A stretch of 64,000 bases of DNA from JBHAEC01 sp041855385 (GCA_041855385.1 JBHAEC010000106.1:1-64000); one strand, 5' to 3'. Counted from the stretch's first letter, positions 1 to 8,358 are shown. Notes: generated by a model from the sequence alone, not told the origin. Program-made: numbers and translations.

Positions 1-1
1 T

Positions 2-502
2 CCCAGCCGAATATCTTTTGCCGTGTCCTCTCAAATTGACTCTCGTACCATCTTGGATATGGCGGGGGCGGAGAAACTGTTGGGGAAAGGCGATATGCTC
101 TTTAATCCCATCGGTGCAAGTAAGCCTATCCGTATTCAAGGTGCATTTATTTCCGATAGCGAAGTGGAGAAATTGGTAGACTATATTAAAGCACAGGGGA
201 CGCCGAACTACAGTCTTCAGGTAGAGGAAGAGCTGAAGGAAGCACCCATTGGGGAAGAAGAAAATGTCTTTGAAGATGAACTTTTAGAAAGAGCTATTGA
301 GTTGGTGATGGAATCCGGGCAGGCTTCCGTTTCTATGTTGCAACGTCGATTCCGCATCGGCTATACAAGGGCAGCGCGCTTGGTTGATACCATGGAAGAT
401 ATGAAGATTGTAGGACCAAATATGGGAAGTAAGGCCAGGGAGATTTTGATGACGGCCGGTGAAGTAAAGGAAAAGTACTTTTCTTCGCCTACCGAGAAAT
501 AG
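2..502 (+). CDS. ftsK: DNA translocase FtsK/SpoIIIE, C-terminal fragment (cut by window edge)
   Basis: The frame is open from base 2 with no start, so this is the end of a longer gene. The first visible residues (PSRISFAVSSQIDSRTILD) match the late part of the RecA-like FtsK motor, followed by GAEKLLGKGDMLF, typical of the family. The last 65 or so residues form the gamma winged-helix domain (RRFRIGYTRAARLVD), which in known FtsK proteins reads KOPS/SRS sequences and orients the hexamer. FtsK is a membrane-anchored septal ATPase that pumps chromosome termini apart at division. A GTG at 23 is internal to the motor and is not a real start. The rodZ-like gene follows after 28 bp, on the same strand. 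Confidence 0.95.
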   Translation, partial: PSRISFAVSSQIDSRTILDMAGAEKLLGKGDMLFNPIGASKPIRIQGAFISDSEVEKLVDYIKAQGTPNYSLQVEEELKEAPIGEEENVFEDELLERAIELVMESGQASVSMLQRRFRIGYTRAARLVDTMEDMKIVGPNMGSKAREILMTAGEVKEKYFSSPTEK

Positions 503-530
503 TAGAGAGAAGTAGGCAAGGAGGATAAAG

Positions 531-971
531 GTGGCGACCATCGGTGAAGAATTTCGTCGAGAGCGGACAAGAAAAGGGTTGACCTATAAAGACGTAGAGC
601 AAGTTACGCATATTCGGGCTATATACATAGAAGCCATTGAAGAAGGGAAGTTCGATGTCATTCCGGGCAAGGTATATGTGAAAGGATTTATACGTAATTA
701 TGCCAAGTTTTTGGGTTTGGAGGGAGATCGTTTCGTAGATCAGTATAAGGTACTCGTGGGAGAGAAAGAAGTAGTGGCAATACGGCCGCAGGTAACGAAG
801 GCAAGTATAGTTTCCCATGCTTCTCTTGAAAAAAAAGAAAAGATGCCGGAACGATTGCCCTATGAGGGAATGAAAAGCAGACGAAGAAAAACAATGGCCC
901 AAGAACGATTAATGGGAGTTGTTTTATTGAGCATAACCGTGTTGTTTTTCTTATGGCTATTTTTCTTTTAA
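531..971 (+). CDS. RodZ-like membrane protein with N-terminal helix-turn-helix
   Basis: A 146-residue protein starting at GTG 531, preceded by the binding site AAGGAGG about 8 bp upstream. Residues about 3-70 form a Cro/C1-type helix-turn-helix of the RodZ kind (IGEEFRRERTRKGLTYKDVE, then YVKGFIRNYAKFLGL). A basic linker follows, and the last 20 residues are one hydrophobic helix (GVVLLSITVLFFLWLFFF). Full RodZ couples the MreB cytoskeleton to the cell-wall elongation machinery and carries a domain outside the membrane after this helix. Here the protein stops right after the helix, so the outer domain is missing. The ftsK-rodZ neighbourhood is common in Firmicutes. A role in cell shape is inferred. 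Confidence 0.85.
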   Translation: MATIGEEFRRERTRKGLTYKDVEQVTHIRAIYIEAIEEGKFDVIPGKVYVKGFIRNYAKFLGLEGDRFVDQYKVLVGEKEVVAIRPQVTKASIVSHASLEKKEKMPERLPYEGMKSRRRKTMAQERLMGVVLLSITVLFFLWLFFF

Positions 972-1025
972 GGAGTGAAACGATACAGGTCTAAGGTAGT
1001 AATGAGTTGAGATAATGGGGTTAAT

Positions 1026-3011
1026 ATGACGAGTTTTTTAGTGACAACGGCAGAGGAGATGAAGGAGCGAGGGTGGGAAGAACTTGATTTTGTTCTTATT
1101 AGCGGTGATGCTTATGTTGACCATCCCAGTTTCGCCCCGGCCGTAATCGGTCGTTTGCTTGAGAGCAGAGGATATAGGGTAGGAATTATTGCCCAACCGA
1201 AGTGGCGGGATCATACTGACTTTAAGCGATTGGGAAAACCTAGATTGGCTTCTTTAGTGACGGCGGGAAATCTCGACTCCATGCTTAATAAGTTTACGGC
1301 TGCAAAAAAAATGCGCCACGAAGATGATTACTCTCCGGGAGGAGAACCGGGACATAGGCCTGATAGGGCGACTTTGGTATATGCCAATAGAATGAAAGAG
1401 GCCTTTAAAAAAGTGCCTGTCATTATAGGTGGAATTGAGGCCAGTTTACGTCGCTTTGCTCATTATGATTATTGGTCCGATTCGGTACGGCGATCCATGT
1501 TGGTGGACAGTAAAGCGGATGTCTTGGTCTATGGCATGGGTGAAAAGCAGATGGTTGCTTTGGCGGAGGCTTTGGATAAAGGGAAATTTGCTGAAGAAAT
1601 ACCGAATATAAAGGGTATTTGTTATATGGCAAATGAAATGCCTACGAAAGAGATTGTGCTTTGTCCTTCCTATGAGGAAGTGGCAAAAAGCAAAAAAGCC
1701 TTTGCACAGGCTTTTAAATTGCAGTATGAGGAACAAGATCCCTTTTATGGGAAAACCCTTGTCCAACCTCATGGAGATCGATTCCTGGTGCAGAATAGTC
1801 CGGCATTGCCTCTATCCACAAAAGAAATGGATGCTCTTTATGATCTTTCCTACACGAGAAAATGGCATCCTTCTTATGATGAGAAAAATGGCGTGCCAGC
1901 TATAGAGGAAGTACAATTCAGTCTGGTAAGTCATAGGGGCTGCTTCGGCAGCTGTTCCTTTTGTGCCATTACCAGTCATCAGGGCCCAATTATTCAAAAT
2001 CGGAGCCATGAGTCTCTTTTGAAAGAAGCTCAAAAAATGATAGCCATGGATGAGTTCAAAGGATATATCCATGATGTGGGAGGTCCTACTGCTAACTTTA
2101 GACATCCTTCTTGCCAAAAGCAGGCTACTTACGGATCTTGTCGTGGAAAAACGTGTGCGGCTCCAAAACCCTGTAAAAATCTAAATACAGATCACGGAGA
2201 TTACCTTGCTTTATTGCGTAAACTTAGAATGTTAAAGGGCGTTAAGAAAGTGTTTGTCAGATCCGGGCTGCGTTATGATTATATTTTGGCGGATAAAAAT
2301 AAAGCTTTTGTAAAGGAACTTTGCGAGCATCATGTCAGTGGACAGCTAAAGGTGGCGCCGGAACATGTGGCTAAAGAGGTAACCGATATCATGGGAAAGG
2401 CGGGAAAAGAAGAGTTTCTCGTTTTTAAGAAATGGTTTACCGATGCTAATTTGCAACTGGGGAAAAAGCAGTTTTTAGTTCCCTACTTTATGAGTTCTCA
2501 TCCGGGCTGTACTTTAGAACATGCCATAGAATTGGCGGAGTTTTTGCGAGACGAAGGGCTTAGACCGGAACAGGTACAGGATTTCATTCCCACTCCGGGG
2601 AGTTTATCTACGGCAATGTATTATACGGGAATAAATCCATTGACGGGCGAGCCTGTATATGTGGCAAAACATCCTCGAGATAAGGCAAGGCAGCGTGCGT
2701 TATTGCAGTATAGAAACCCGGCTAATTACGATTTGGTATATGAAGCTTTGCAGAAGGCAAACCGAAAAGATTTGATCGGCTTTGGTCCAAAATGCTTGAT
2801 TAGACCTAGAAAATCAGTATTGAAGGACAGAAATCTTGTTGGGGCGAGAAGAGAAAAACCGGAATGTAAGCCTGCAGGAGAAAAAAGTGATAGAAACAGA
2901 AAAAAGAAATTCTCTAGTAAAATTGAAAACCAGGGGATCATTCGCAAGTCTTCCGGAAATAAATCTTTGCTTATTATGGGAAAGCAGGGCAGGAAGAAGA
3001 GAATAAAGTGA
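1026..3011 (+). CDS. ygiQ: YgiQ family radical SAM protein
   Basis: 661 residues, close to the usual length of the YgiQ family. The N-terminal half is the family domain (SGDAYVDHPSF, PVIIGGIEASLRRFAHYDYW). The radical SAM cluster motif lies at about residues 306-313 (GCFGSCSFC, the CxxxCxxC pattern that binds the [4Fe-4S] cluster and S-adenosylmethionine). A second cysteine-rich stretch (CQKQATYGSCRGKTCAAPKPC) follows. The last 60 residues are very basic (many K/R), which suggests nucleic acid contact but is not proof. The substrate of YgiQ proteins is not established. It lies between the rodZ-like gene and a solute-binding protein gene on the same strand. Confidence 0.92.
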   Translation: MTSFLVTTAEEMKERGWEELDFVLISGDAYVDHPSFAPAVIGRLLESRGYRVGIIAQPKWRDHTDFKRLGKPRLASLVTAGNLDSMLNKFTAAKKMRHEDDYSPGGEPGHRPDRATLVYANRMKEAFKKVPVIIGGIEASLRRFAHYDYWSDSVRRSMLVDSKADVLVYGMGEKQMVALAEALDKGKFAEEIPNIKGICYMANEMPTKEIVLCPSYEEVAKSKKAFAQAFKLQYEEQDPFYGKTLVQPHGDRFLVQNSPALPLSTKEMDALYDLSYTRKWHPSYDEKNGVPAIEEVQFSLVSHRGCFGSCSFCAITSHQGPIIQNRSHESLLKEAQKMIAMDEFKGYIHDVGGPTANFRHPSCQKQATYGSCRGKTCAAPKPCKNLNTDHGDYLALLRKLRMLKGVKKVFVRSGLRYDYILADKNKAFVKELCEHHVSGQLKVAPEHVAKEVTDIMGKAGKEEFLVFKKWFTDANLQLGKKQFLVPYFMSSHPGCTLEHAIELAEFLRDEGLRPEQVQDFIPTPGSLSTAMYYTGINPLTGEPVYVAKHPRDKARQRALLQYRNPANYDLVYEALQKANRKDLIGFGPKCLIRPRKSVLKDRNLVGARREKPECKPAGEKSDRNRKKKFSSKIENQGIIRKSSGNKSLLIMGKQGRKKRIK

Positions 3012-3034
3012 AGTAAAATTAATGAGGTGGCACA

Positions 3035-4078
3035 ATGAAGCGGTATTGGCCGATTTTAGTTATTCTGTTATTTATTGGGGCCTTGTTGTATTACAGTACT
3101 ATTGTGATAGAACAGAATAAAAAAGCAAAAGAAGTTATTCCAATTAAAGCCGAATTGGTATTGTATTCCGATATTCCACAGAATGTGATGAGTGTACTTA
3201 CTCAGGAATATGAGAAAAAACATCATGTTAGAGTGATATCTTTGCCGCAAACAGAGGAGCAAATGGCGGAACGATTGAGTAAAAAGGGAGAGCCGCTGCA
3301 GGCGGACATGATTTTTACATCCCAGGATAATTTGATGTTGGCTCAACGAGAGGGACGCTTGCAAAATGTTGTGACAGAGGGGGCAGATCTTGTATTTGAT
3401 CAGTTTAAACAGATTGACGGATCGTGGGTAGGTGTATGGTATGATCCCGTTGTTTTTGTGCAAAATGATAAGTTTTTTAACAAAGAGGGAAAAACAATCA
3501 CAACTTGGGATGCGTTGATGAGGCCGGGCTCATGGCGGCTTGTAATGACTGATTTTGTGGCGGCAAGGGCGGCGGCAAATATGTTGTATAACTTTGTGGA
3601 AATATATGGTGTACCCCAGGGAATGAGTATTTTTGTGCAGTTAAAGCCACATACTACACAATATTCTAAGTTTCTTGCAACGCCCGTTCGTTTGGTATAT
3701 ATGGATTCGGCAGATGTGGCTGTCGCCAACTATTCAGACGGTGCCCAGGCAATAGAGGATAAACACTCCGTCAAACTTATATATCCTCAGGACGGAAGCC
3801 CCTATTATCTTACCGGAGTGGCCGTTTTGAAGGAAACGAATAAATTAGAAGAAACAAGAGCCTTTATAAATTGGCTTTTATCGGTAGACACAAAAGCATT
3901 GTTGGATAAAGAAAAAATTTTTTATCACTACACCAATCCGGCAATTCCTTTTGCAAAGGACTCTTTGGGAAATGCGGTACAATTATTACCCATTGTCGGG
4001 GGTTATACGGAGGATGGAAAGAAAGTGTTGTTAAATATGTGGATTGAGCAGGTGCGATTTAGAAAGGATGGCGTATGA
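3035..4078 (+). CDS. Extracellular solute-binding protein, iron(III)/family 1 type, membrane-anchored
   Basis: 347 residues. The N-terminus is MKRYW followed by a hydrophobic helix (PILVILLFIGALLYYSTIVI) with no lipobox and no clear signal peptidase site, so it is probably an uncleaved anchor. The rest looks like a two-lobed periplasmic binding protein of the COG1840/SBP family: ELVLYSDIPQNV at the start of lobe 1, DMIFTSQDNLMLAQREGRL, and GVWYDPVVFVQN. Relatives bind ferric ions, sulfonates or similar anions for ABC import. No permease or ATPase gene is adjacent, so the partner transporter is elsewhere or the protein has another role. The stop overlaps the rimO start (ATGA), so the two are translationally coupled. 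Confidence 0.75.
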   Translation: MKRYWPILVILLFIGALLYYSTIVIEQNKKAKEVIPIKAELVLYSDIPQNVMSVLTQEYEKKHHVRVISLPQTEEQMAERLSKKGEPLQADMIFTSQDNLMLAQREGRLQNVVTEGADLVFDQFKQIDGSWVGVWYDPVVFVQNDKFFNKEGKTITTWDALMRPGSWRLVMTDFVAARAAANMLYNFVEIYGVPQGMSIFVQLKPHTTQYSKFLATPVRLVYMDSADVAVANYSDGAQAIEDKHSVKLIYPQDGSPYYLTGVAVLKETNKLEETRAFINWLLSVDTKALLDKEKIFYHYTNPAIPFAKDSLGNAVQLLPIVGGYTEDGKKVLLNMWIEQVRFRKDGV

Positions 4079-5415
4079 GACGGTTAGGCTATGTGAGCTT
4101 AGGATGTGCCAAAAACTTAGTGGATACGGAGGTAATGCTGGGACTTTTACAAGAGCAGGGGTTTTCCGTTACCGAAAACTTGGAAGAAGCGGAGATTATC
4201 GTTATTAACACCTGCACATTTATTGAAAAGGCAAAGGCTGAATCGGTAGAGACGATTTTGGAGGCGGCGGAATATAAAAAAGATGGATTCTGTAAAGGCT
4301 TGATAGTGGCAGGGTGTCTCAGTCAACAATATCAAGAGGAGTTATTTAATGAAATTCCCGAAGTGGATGGATTGCTCGGAACGGGCGCATGGAATCGAGT
4401 TTTAGAGGCAGTACGAGCCATTGATGAGGGAAAACGTATATGCATTATGGATAAGGTTCAAAATATTTATGATGAAACGATGCCAAGAGTGCAAACTACG
4501 CCTACCTACAGTGCTTACGTTAAGATAGCTGAGGGATGCAATAACGGATGTACTTTTTGTATTATACCGAAGGTGCGCGGTCGATTTAGGAGTCGCCCTA
4601 TTTCCTCTATTGTGGCGGAGGTAGAAGGACTGGCAAAAGCAGGTGTGAAAGAGATTAATCTTATTGCGCAGGACACAACCAGCTATGGTGCAGATCTGAA
4701 TAAGGGAACGCCTATGTTGATAGATCTGCTTAAGGAGCTTGTAAAAATTGATGGAATAGAGTGGTTTAGATTGCTTTATTTATATCCTAAATATTTTACA
4801 CCGGAGCTTCTGGACTTTATTGTAAAGGAGCCAAAAATCTGTAAATACATTGATTTGCCTTTGCAACATATTAATGATGATATATTGGCAGCTATGCATA
4901 GAAAAGATCGACGAAAAGATATAGAAGCCCTTTTAAAAAATGTACGCAGTCAAAACGATCATATTACACTACGAACTTCTATGATAGTGGGATTTCCGGG
5001 AGAGACGGATGAACAGTTTGAAGAACTATGTGAATTTGTAAAGGAAATTCGTTTTGATAATATGGGCGTTTTTACTTACTCTCAAGAGGAAGGAACATTG
5101 GCGGGGTCCATGGATAATCAAGTGCCTGAGGAGATTAAGGAAGAGCGGTATCACACATTAATGGCTATTCAGGCAAAGATTTCTGAAGAAAATAACAGGG
5201 ATTTGGAGGGGACGAGCCAAATGGCCTTGGTAGAAGAGATTGGTATAGATGAAAACGGGAGCTGTCTTGCTACCGGACGCTTATCTACGCAGGCTCCAGT
5301 TGTTGATGGCAATATTTTTATTGAAAATGCAAAAGACCTTAGGAAAGGAGTCATCATTCCTGTAAAAGTTGTACAAGGGTTTGCTTATGATGTGGTGGGT
5401 GAAGTACAGCTATAG
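4075..5415 (+). CDS. rimO: Ribosomal protein uS12 (S12) methylthiotransferase RimO
   Basis: 446 residues, full length for RimO. The N-terminal MTTase domain carries its three cluster cysteines in SLGCAKNLVDTEV, INTCTFIEKAK and VAGCLSQQYQ. The radical SAM motif GCNNGCTFC lies near residue 155, followed by IIPKVRGRFRSRP. The C-terminus is a TRAM domain. RimO adds a methylthio group to an aspartate of ribosomal protein uS12 using two iron-sulfur clusters. The signature DLPLQHINDDIL and the opening SLGCAKNLVD separate it from the tRNA enzyme MiaB. It overlaps the upstream gene by 4 bp and is followed by pncC, recA and recX, a usual Firmicutes order (although pgsA, common at this place, is absent). 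Confidence 0.95.
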   Translation: MRRLGYVSLGCAKNLVDTEVMLGLLQEQGFSVTENLEEAEIIVINTCTFIEKAKAESVETILEAAEYKKDGFCKGLIVAGCLSQQYQEELFNEIPEVDGLLGTGAWNRVLEAVRAIDEGKRICIMDKVQNIYDETMPRVQTTPTYSAYVKIAEGCNNGCTFCIIPKVRGRFRSRPISSIVAEVEGLAKAGVKEINLIAQDTTSYGADLNKGTPMLIDLLKELVKIDGIEWFRLLYLYPKYFTPELLDFIVKEPKICKYIDLPLQHINDDILAAMHRKDRRKDIEALLKNVRSQNDHITLRTSMIVGFPGETDEQFEELCEFVKEIRFDNMGVFTYSQEEGTLAGSMDNQVPEEIKEERYHTLMAIQAKISEENNRDLEGTSQMALVEEIGIDENGSCLATGRLSTQAPVVDGNIFIENAKDLRKGVIIPVKVVQGFAYDVVGEVQL

Positions 5416-5468
5416 ATTTTTCTTCTATTACTACATTTGAAGCCCCTTTAAATCGGAGGTTTTAGGCT

Positions 5469-5951
5469 ATGCGAGAAAAAGTACAAAAAATTGCACAATT
5501 GCTAATGGAGAAAAAGGCGAGCGTCAGCACTGCCGAATCCTGCACGGGGGGCTTGCTGGGGGCACAGATTACGGACTTGCCCGGGAGCAGTGCTTTTTAT
5601 GAAGGAGGGATTATCTCTTATAGCAATAAGATTAAGGAAGAGCAGTTGAGAGTTCCTTCGGCTATGCTGAAAGAATATGGTGCGGTTAGTGAAGAAGTCG
5701 CGAGTTCTATGGCAGAAGGTATAAGAGAGACATTTCATACCACCTATGGACTTTCCACTACGGGCATTGCGGGACCGGACGGAGGAAGCGAAAAAAAACC
5801 GGTTGGACTGGTTTGTTCCGCTATTGCAGGGCCAAAAGGGGTAAAGATATTTAAAGATATTTATACGGGAACGAGAGAAGATGTGCGTAGAAGTACAGTT
5901 TCAATACTTTTAGATCGCTTTTATAGGCTATTGGAAGAGGAACATATATAA
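5469..5951 (+). CDS. pncC: CinA C-terminal family nicotinamide-nucleotide amidohydrolase (PncC)
   Basis: 160 residues, only the CinA C-terminal domain. Visible family motifs are STAESCTGGLLGAQITDLPG, YSNKIKEEQL and STTGIAGPDGGS. PncC enzymes deamidate nicotinamide mononucleotide to nicotinic acid mononucleotide in the pyridine nucleotide salvage cycle. Many Firmicutes have a two-domain CinA at this position before recA; here only the amidase domain is present, as a complete free-standing protein with its own binding site (CGGAGG about 10 bp before ATG 5469). Placement next to recA recalls the cin-recA operon of competent bacteria, but no competence role can be claimed from sequence. Confidence 0.93.
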   Translation: MREKVQKIAQLLMEKKASVSTAESCTGGLLGAQITDLPGSSAFYEGGIISYSNKIKEEQLRVPSAMLKEYGAVSEEVASSMAEGIRETFHTTYGLSTTGIAGPDGGSEKKPVGLVCSAIAGPKGVKIFKDIYTGTREDVRRSTVSILLDRFYRLLEEEHI

Positions 5952-6021
5952 AAAAGGTATTGCTTTCGATTTAGGATATCAGTAATTGATATTATATTTT
6001 ATAAACAGTTGAGGAGGACTT

Positions 6022-7053
6022 ATGGAAGGCAGACAGGTTGCTTTAGATAATGCATTAAGACAGATTGAAAAAGATTATGGGAAGGGTGCTATTATGCGCC
6101 TCGGAGAAGTAGCGGATAGAATGAATATTGAGGTTATTCCTACAGGATCATTAGCACTGGATATTGCGGTAGGAGTTGGCGGTTTTCCCAGGGGGAGAGT
6201 GGTTGAGATTTATGGTCCCGAGTCTTCCGGAAAGACAACCGTAGCCTTGCACGCTATTGCTGAAGCACAAAAAATGGGAGGAATTGCGGCGTTTATTGAT
6301 GCGGAACATGCCCTAGATCCGATATATGCGAAGAATTTGGGTGTAGATATAAATAACCTCTTGGTTTCACAGCCGGACTGCGGAGAACAGGCACTGGAGA
6401 TTACAGAAGCTTTGGTGCGTAGCGGGGCAGTTGATATTGTAGTTGTCGATTCGGTGGCTGCCTTAGTACCGAAAGCGGAGATTGAAGGTGAAATGGGAGA
6501 TTCTCATGTAGGGCTTCAAGCGCGTCTCATGTCTCAGGCATTGCGGAAGCTTACAGGGATTATCAGTAAATCTAAGACAATAGTTGTGTTTATCAATCAA
6601 TTACGTGAAAAAGTTGGTGTTATGTTCGGTAATCCGGAAACGACTACTGGTGGACGCGCATTAAAGTTTTATTCATCTATTCGCGTGGAAGTGCGAAAAG
6701 GAGAAGCCTTAAAACAAGGTACGGATACTGTAGGCAATCGAACTAAGATTAAAGTAGTAAAGAACAAAGTGGCACCGCCTTTTAAGACGGCCGAGTTTGA
6801 TATTATGTATGGAACGGGGATTTCCAAGGAAGGGACGTTACTTGATTTAGCTACAACTATGGAAATTGTAAAAAAATCCGGTGCATGGTATTCATATAAT
6901 GGTGAGCGAATGGGGCAAGGGCGAGAATCGGCCAAGGAATATTTGCAAAATAATGAACAGATAGCGGAAGAAATAGAAAGCATCATTCGTGACACCTTGG
7001 CAACCGAGCCGGAAACATTCGGTGTCGGCACAGGTGTTGGTGATGCCGAATAA
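6022..7053 (+). CDS. recA: Recombinase RecA
   Basis: 343 residues, normal length. Walker A is GPESSGKTT near residue 68; also visible are the DAEHALDP segment and the L2-region residues INQLREKVGVMFGNPETTTG. RecA forms ATP-dependent filaments on single-stranded DNA, catalyses strand exchange and triggers LexA self-cleavage. The start ATG 6022 has a strong site (GAGGAGG). The 70-bp gap after pncC may hold a separate promoter; no palindrome resembling the Gram-positive LexA box is visible in it. The last base of the stop codon is the first base of the recX start. Confidence 0.98.
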   Translation: MEGRQVALDNALRQIEKDYGKGAIMRLGEVADRMNIEVIPTGSLALDIAVGVGGFPRGRVVEIYGPESSGKTTVALHAIAEAQKMGGIAAFIDAEHALDPIYAKNLGVDINNLLVSQPDCGEQALEITEALVRSGAVDIVVVDSVAALVPKAEIEGEMGDSHVGLQARLMSQALRKLTGIISKSKTIVVFINQLREKVGVMFGNPETTTGGRALKFYSSIRVEVRKGEALKQGTDTVGNRTKIKVVKNKVAPPFKTAEFDIMYGTGISKEGTLLDLATTMEIVKKSGAWYSYNGERMGQGRESAKEYLQNNEQIAEEIESIIRDTLATEPETFGVGTGVGDAE

Positions 7054-7499
7054 TGAGAGAGGAGATTTATAATCAGGCTTTACGGTTTTTGGGATACCGA
7101 TTTCTAAGTCGAAAAGAGCTGGCGGATAAGCTACTCCATAAAGGCTATGTAAAAGAGGATATTGTTCCCGTGCTAGACCGATTGGAAGAATTGGAATATT
7201 TAGATGACAATAGGCTGGCCGTGAGTACAGCCAATCTATACAAAAATGAAAAAAAGTACGGCCTCTTGTATATTTGTTTGAAACTAAAAGAGCGAGGATT
7301 GTGGCGACAAGAGTTATTTGAGGACTATGATGAACTTGAAGCGGCGCATCGTTTTATCCGGAAAAAGAGTAAATTGGAGGCAGTTATCCCTAAGGATAAG
7401 CTGATGCGATCTCTTCAGAACAGAGGCTTTACACAACTTACGATTAGACAGGTTATGGCGAATTTGGATGAGGAAAAGGAAGAGCCTTCGAATGAATAA
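7053..7499 (+). CDS. recX: Regulatory protein RecX
   Basis: 148 residues, the usual size for RecX. It is a mostly helical protein of three-helix repeats: FLGYRFLSRKELADKLLHKG, then EELEYLDDNRLA, then KLKERGLWRQEL. RecX binds RecA filaments and limits or modulates their activity. The start overlaps the recA stop by one base, so translation is coupled and expression follows recA. A strong terminator begins about 75 bp after the stop and closes this operon. Confidence 0.93.
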   Translation: MREEIYNQALRFLGYRFLSRKELADKLLHKGYVKEDIVPVLDRLEELEYLDDNRLAVSTANLYKNEKKYGLLYICLKLKERGLWRQELFEDYDELEAAHRFIRKKSKLEAVIPKDKLMRSLQNRGFTQLTIRQVMANLDEEKEEPSNE

Positions 7500-7575
7500 T
7501 ATCTTTCGGTTTATGTGAGAAAGAGGATGAAGCGAAGCTATTTTGAGTGTACTAAAGGATTGGCTATATTATGAT

Positions 7576-7616
7576 AAAAAGAAAGGAACAGAAATTGGTT
7601 CTGTTCCTTTCTTTTT
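7576..7616 (+). terminator. Intrinsic terminator after recX
   Basis: A perfect 18-bp inverted repeat (AAAAAGAAAGGAACAGAA and its complement) around a 5-nt loop, ending in a run of T. It marks the end of the ftsK-recX block. Confidence 0.9.
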
Positions 7617-7768
7617 GGGTAGATTAGAATGACTTGATGCAGTATATAAGAGATTATCTTTTATGATTCTTATACTACGAATGGAAGAAAAAGGGTTCAT
7701 CATATTTTGATTATATATAATAAAGGTATAAATAATACAACTTTGAAAAAATTGGATGTAGATTGCTA

Positions 7769-7797
7769 TTGACAGGCTTATTGCAGAGTGGTAAGAT
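7769..7797 (+). promoter_or_regulatory. Sigma-70 promoter of the cobalamin riboswitch transcript
   Basis: The -35 box TTGACA (7769-7774) and the -10 box TAAGAT (7792-7797) are separated by exactly 17 bp. Transcription would start near 7804, about 20 nt before the riboswitch. Confidence 0.75.
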
Positions 7798-7823
7798 AGG
7801 CTCATAGATAATCAAATATTCGG

Positions 7824-7968
7824 GAATAGGTGCAGCAATGCTTAATAGAGAAGTCGGTTAAATGCCGACACGGTCCCGCCACTGTAAGGTGGAGCGAGTT
7901 CTGGATGCCACTGGGAAACTGGGAAGGTTGAACAAGCGAAGAAGCCAAGTCAGGAGAACTGCCTATTT
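7824..7968 (+). ncRNA. Cobalamin (B12) riboswitch
   Basis: The conserved core is clear: CGGTCCCGCCACTGTAAGG (about 7873), GCCACTGGGAAACTGGGAAGG (7908) and the B12 box AAGCCAAGTCAGGAG (7941). The closing helix P1 pairs AATAGG near 7825 with CCTATT near 7962. Such RNAs bind adenosylcobalamin or related corrinoids and normally switch off uptake or biosynthesis genes. No such gene follows: the next 390 nt hold only a small doubtful frame, two terminators and a chain of hairpins, then a tRNA gene on the other strand. Confidence 0.95.
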
Positions 7969-8008
7969 ATCATTCACCAATTGACCTGCGAGCGATGGGA
8001 AGGAGAAT

Positions 8009-8122
8009 ATGTTCCTTTTATTCCGTGTGGGGGTAAAAGGTTTTTTATTTGCCCAAGAGGAAAGAAGGAACTCAGGAAACTTTTGCGTCCTTTTGTCAGT
8101 GGTGATGAAAGGACTTTTTTGA
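8009..8122 (+). CDS. Possible short peptide behind the cobalamin riboswitch
   Basis: A 37-codon frame starts at ATG 8009 behind a good binding site (GGAAGGAG, 5 nt spacing), about 40 nt after the riboswitch. The peptide (MFLLFRVGVKGFLFAQEERR onward) resembles no family I know, and its 3' end is the descending arm and T-run of a terminator hairpin. It could be a leader peptide, a decayed remnant or chance. The site and spacing are the only positive evidence. Confidence 0.25.
   Translation: MFLLFRVGVKGFLFAQEERRNSGNFCVLLSVVMKGLF
8087..8120 (+). terminator. Intrinsic terminator inside the riboswitch transcript
   Basis: GTCCTTT (8087-8093) pairs with AAAGGAC (8108-8114), followed at once by six T. 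It lies about 120 nt past the riboswitch and could be the expression platform or the end of a short riboswitch-controlled RNA of about 315 nt. Confidence 0.6.
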
Positions 8123-8127
8123 TGATT

Positions 8128-8316
8128 AAGCCATTTGGCTTTTTCATACATGATTGCGAGAATATTATTCTCCAACTCCTTTTGGTCTTTATGCTTAGGG
8201 CTTGAGCATAAATGACTACTCTACTCTCCGAGGAGACTGGGCTTGTCTCCTCGGCTCGGTATGAACACCCTCCGGTGTCTACATATAAGAAAATGTGTAA
8301 ATGGGCACTCATTTTC
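8128..8316 (+). ncRNA. Chain of six hairpins downstream of the cobalamin riboswitch (candidate structured RNA)
   Basis: Six successive inverted repeats: AAGCC/GGCTT (8128-8141), GAGAAT/ATTCTC (8158-8172), TTTATGCT/AGCATAAA (8188-8212), CCGAGGAGAC/GTCTCCTCGG (8228-8254, 10 bp perfect), ACACC/GGTGT (8265-8278) and GAAAATG/CATTTTC (8289-8316). A terminator follows at 8327. The density of self-pairing and the lack of a convincing frame suggest a structured RNA, possibly controlled by the riboswitch. I do not recognise the family. Confidence 0.45.
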
Positions 8317-8326
8317 ATCATCCTCT

Positions 8327-8358
8327 AAAAAGACCGACTACTGGGAGTCGGTCTTTTT
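8327..8358 (+). terminator. Intrinsic terminator closing the riboswitch region
   Basis: A 13-bp perfect stem (AAAAAGACCGACT with its complement) with a 6-nt loop and a terminal T-run. Confidence 0.85.

Noticed and set aside
5952..6021. LexA/SOS box before recA
   Set aside because: I looked for the CGAAC-N4-GTTCG pattern and found none. Lineage-specific boxes may differ, so this is absence of evidence only.
7981..8205. 74-codon plus-strand frame after the riboswitch
   Set aside because: No ribosome site before its TTG start, odd composition, and it crosses a terminator. The frame at 8009 has a better site, though still weak.
7974..8321. 115-codon minus-strand frame under the riboswitch region
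   Set aside because: It runs antisense through the hairpin chain, has no binding site, resembles no family and is best explained by the self-complementary sequence.
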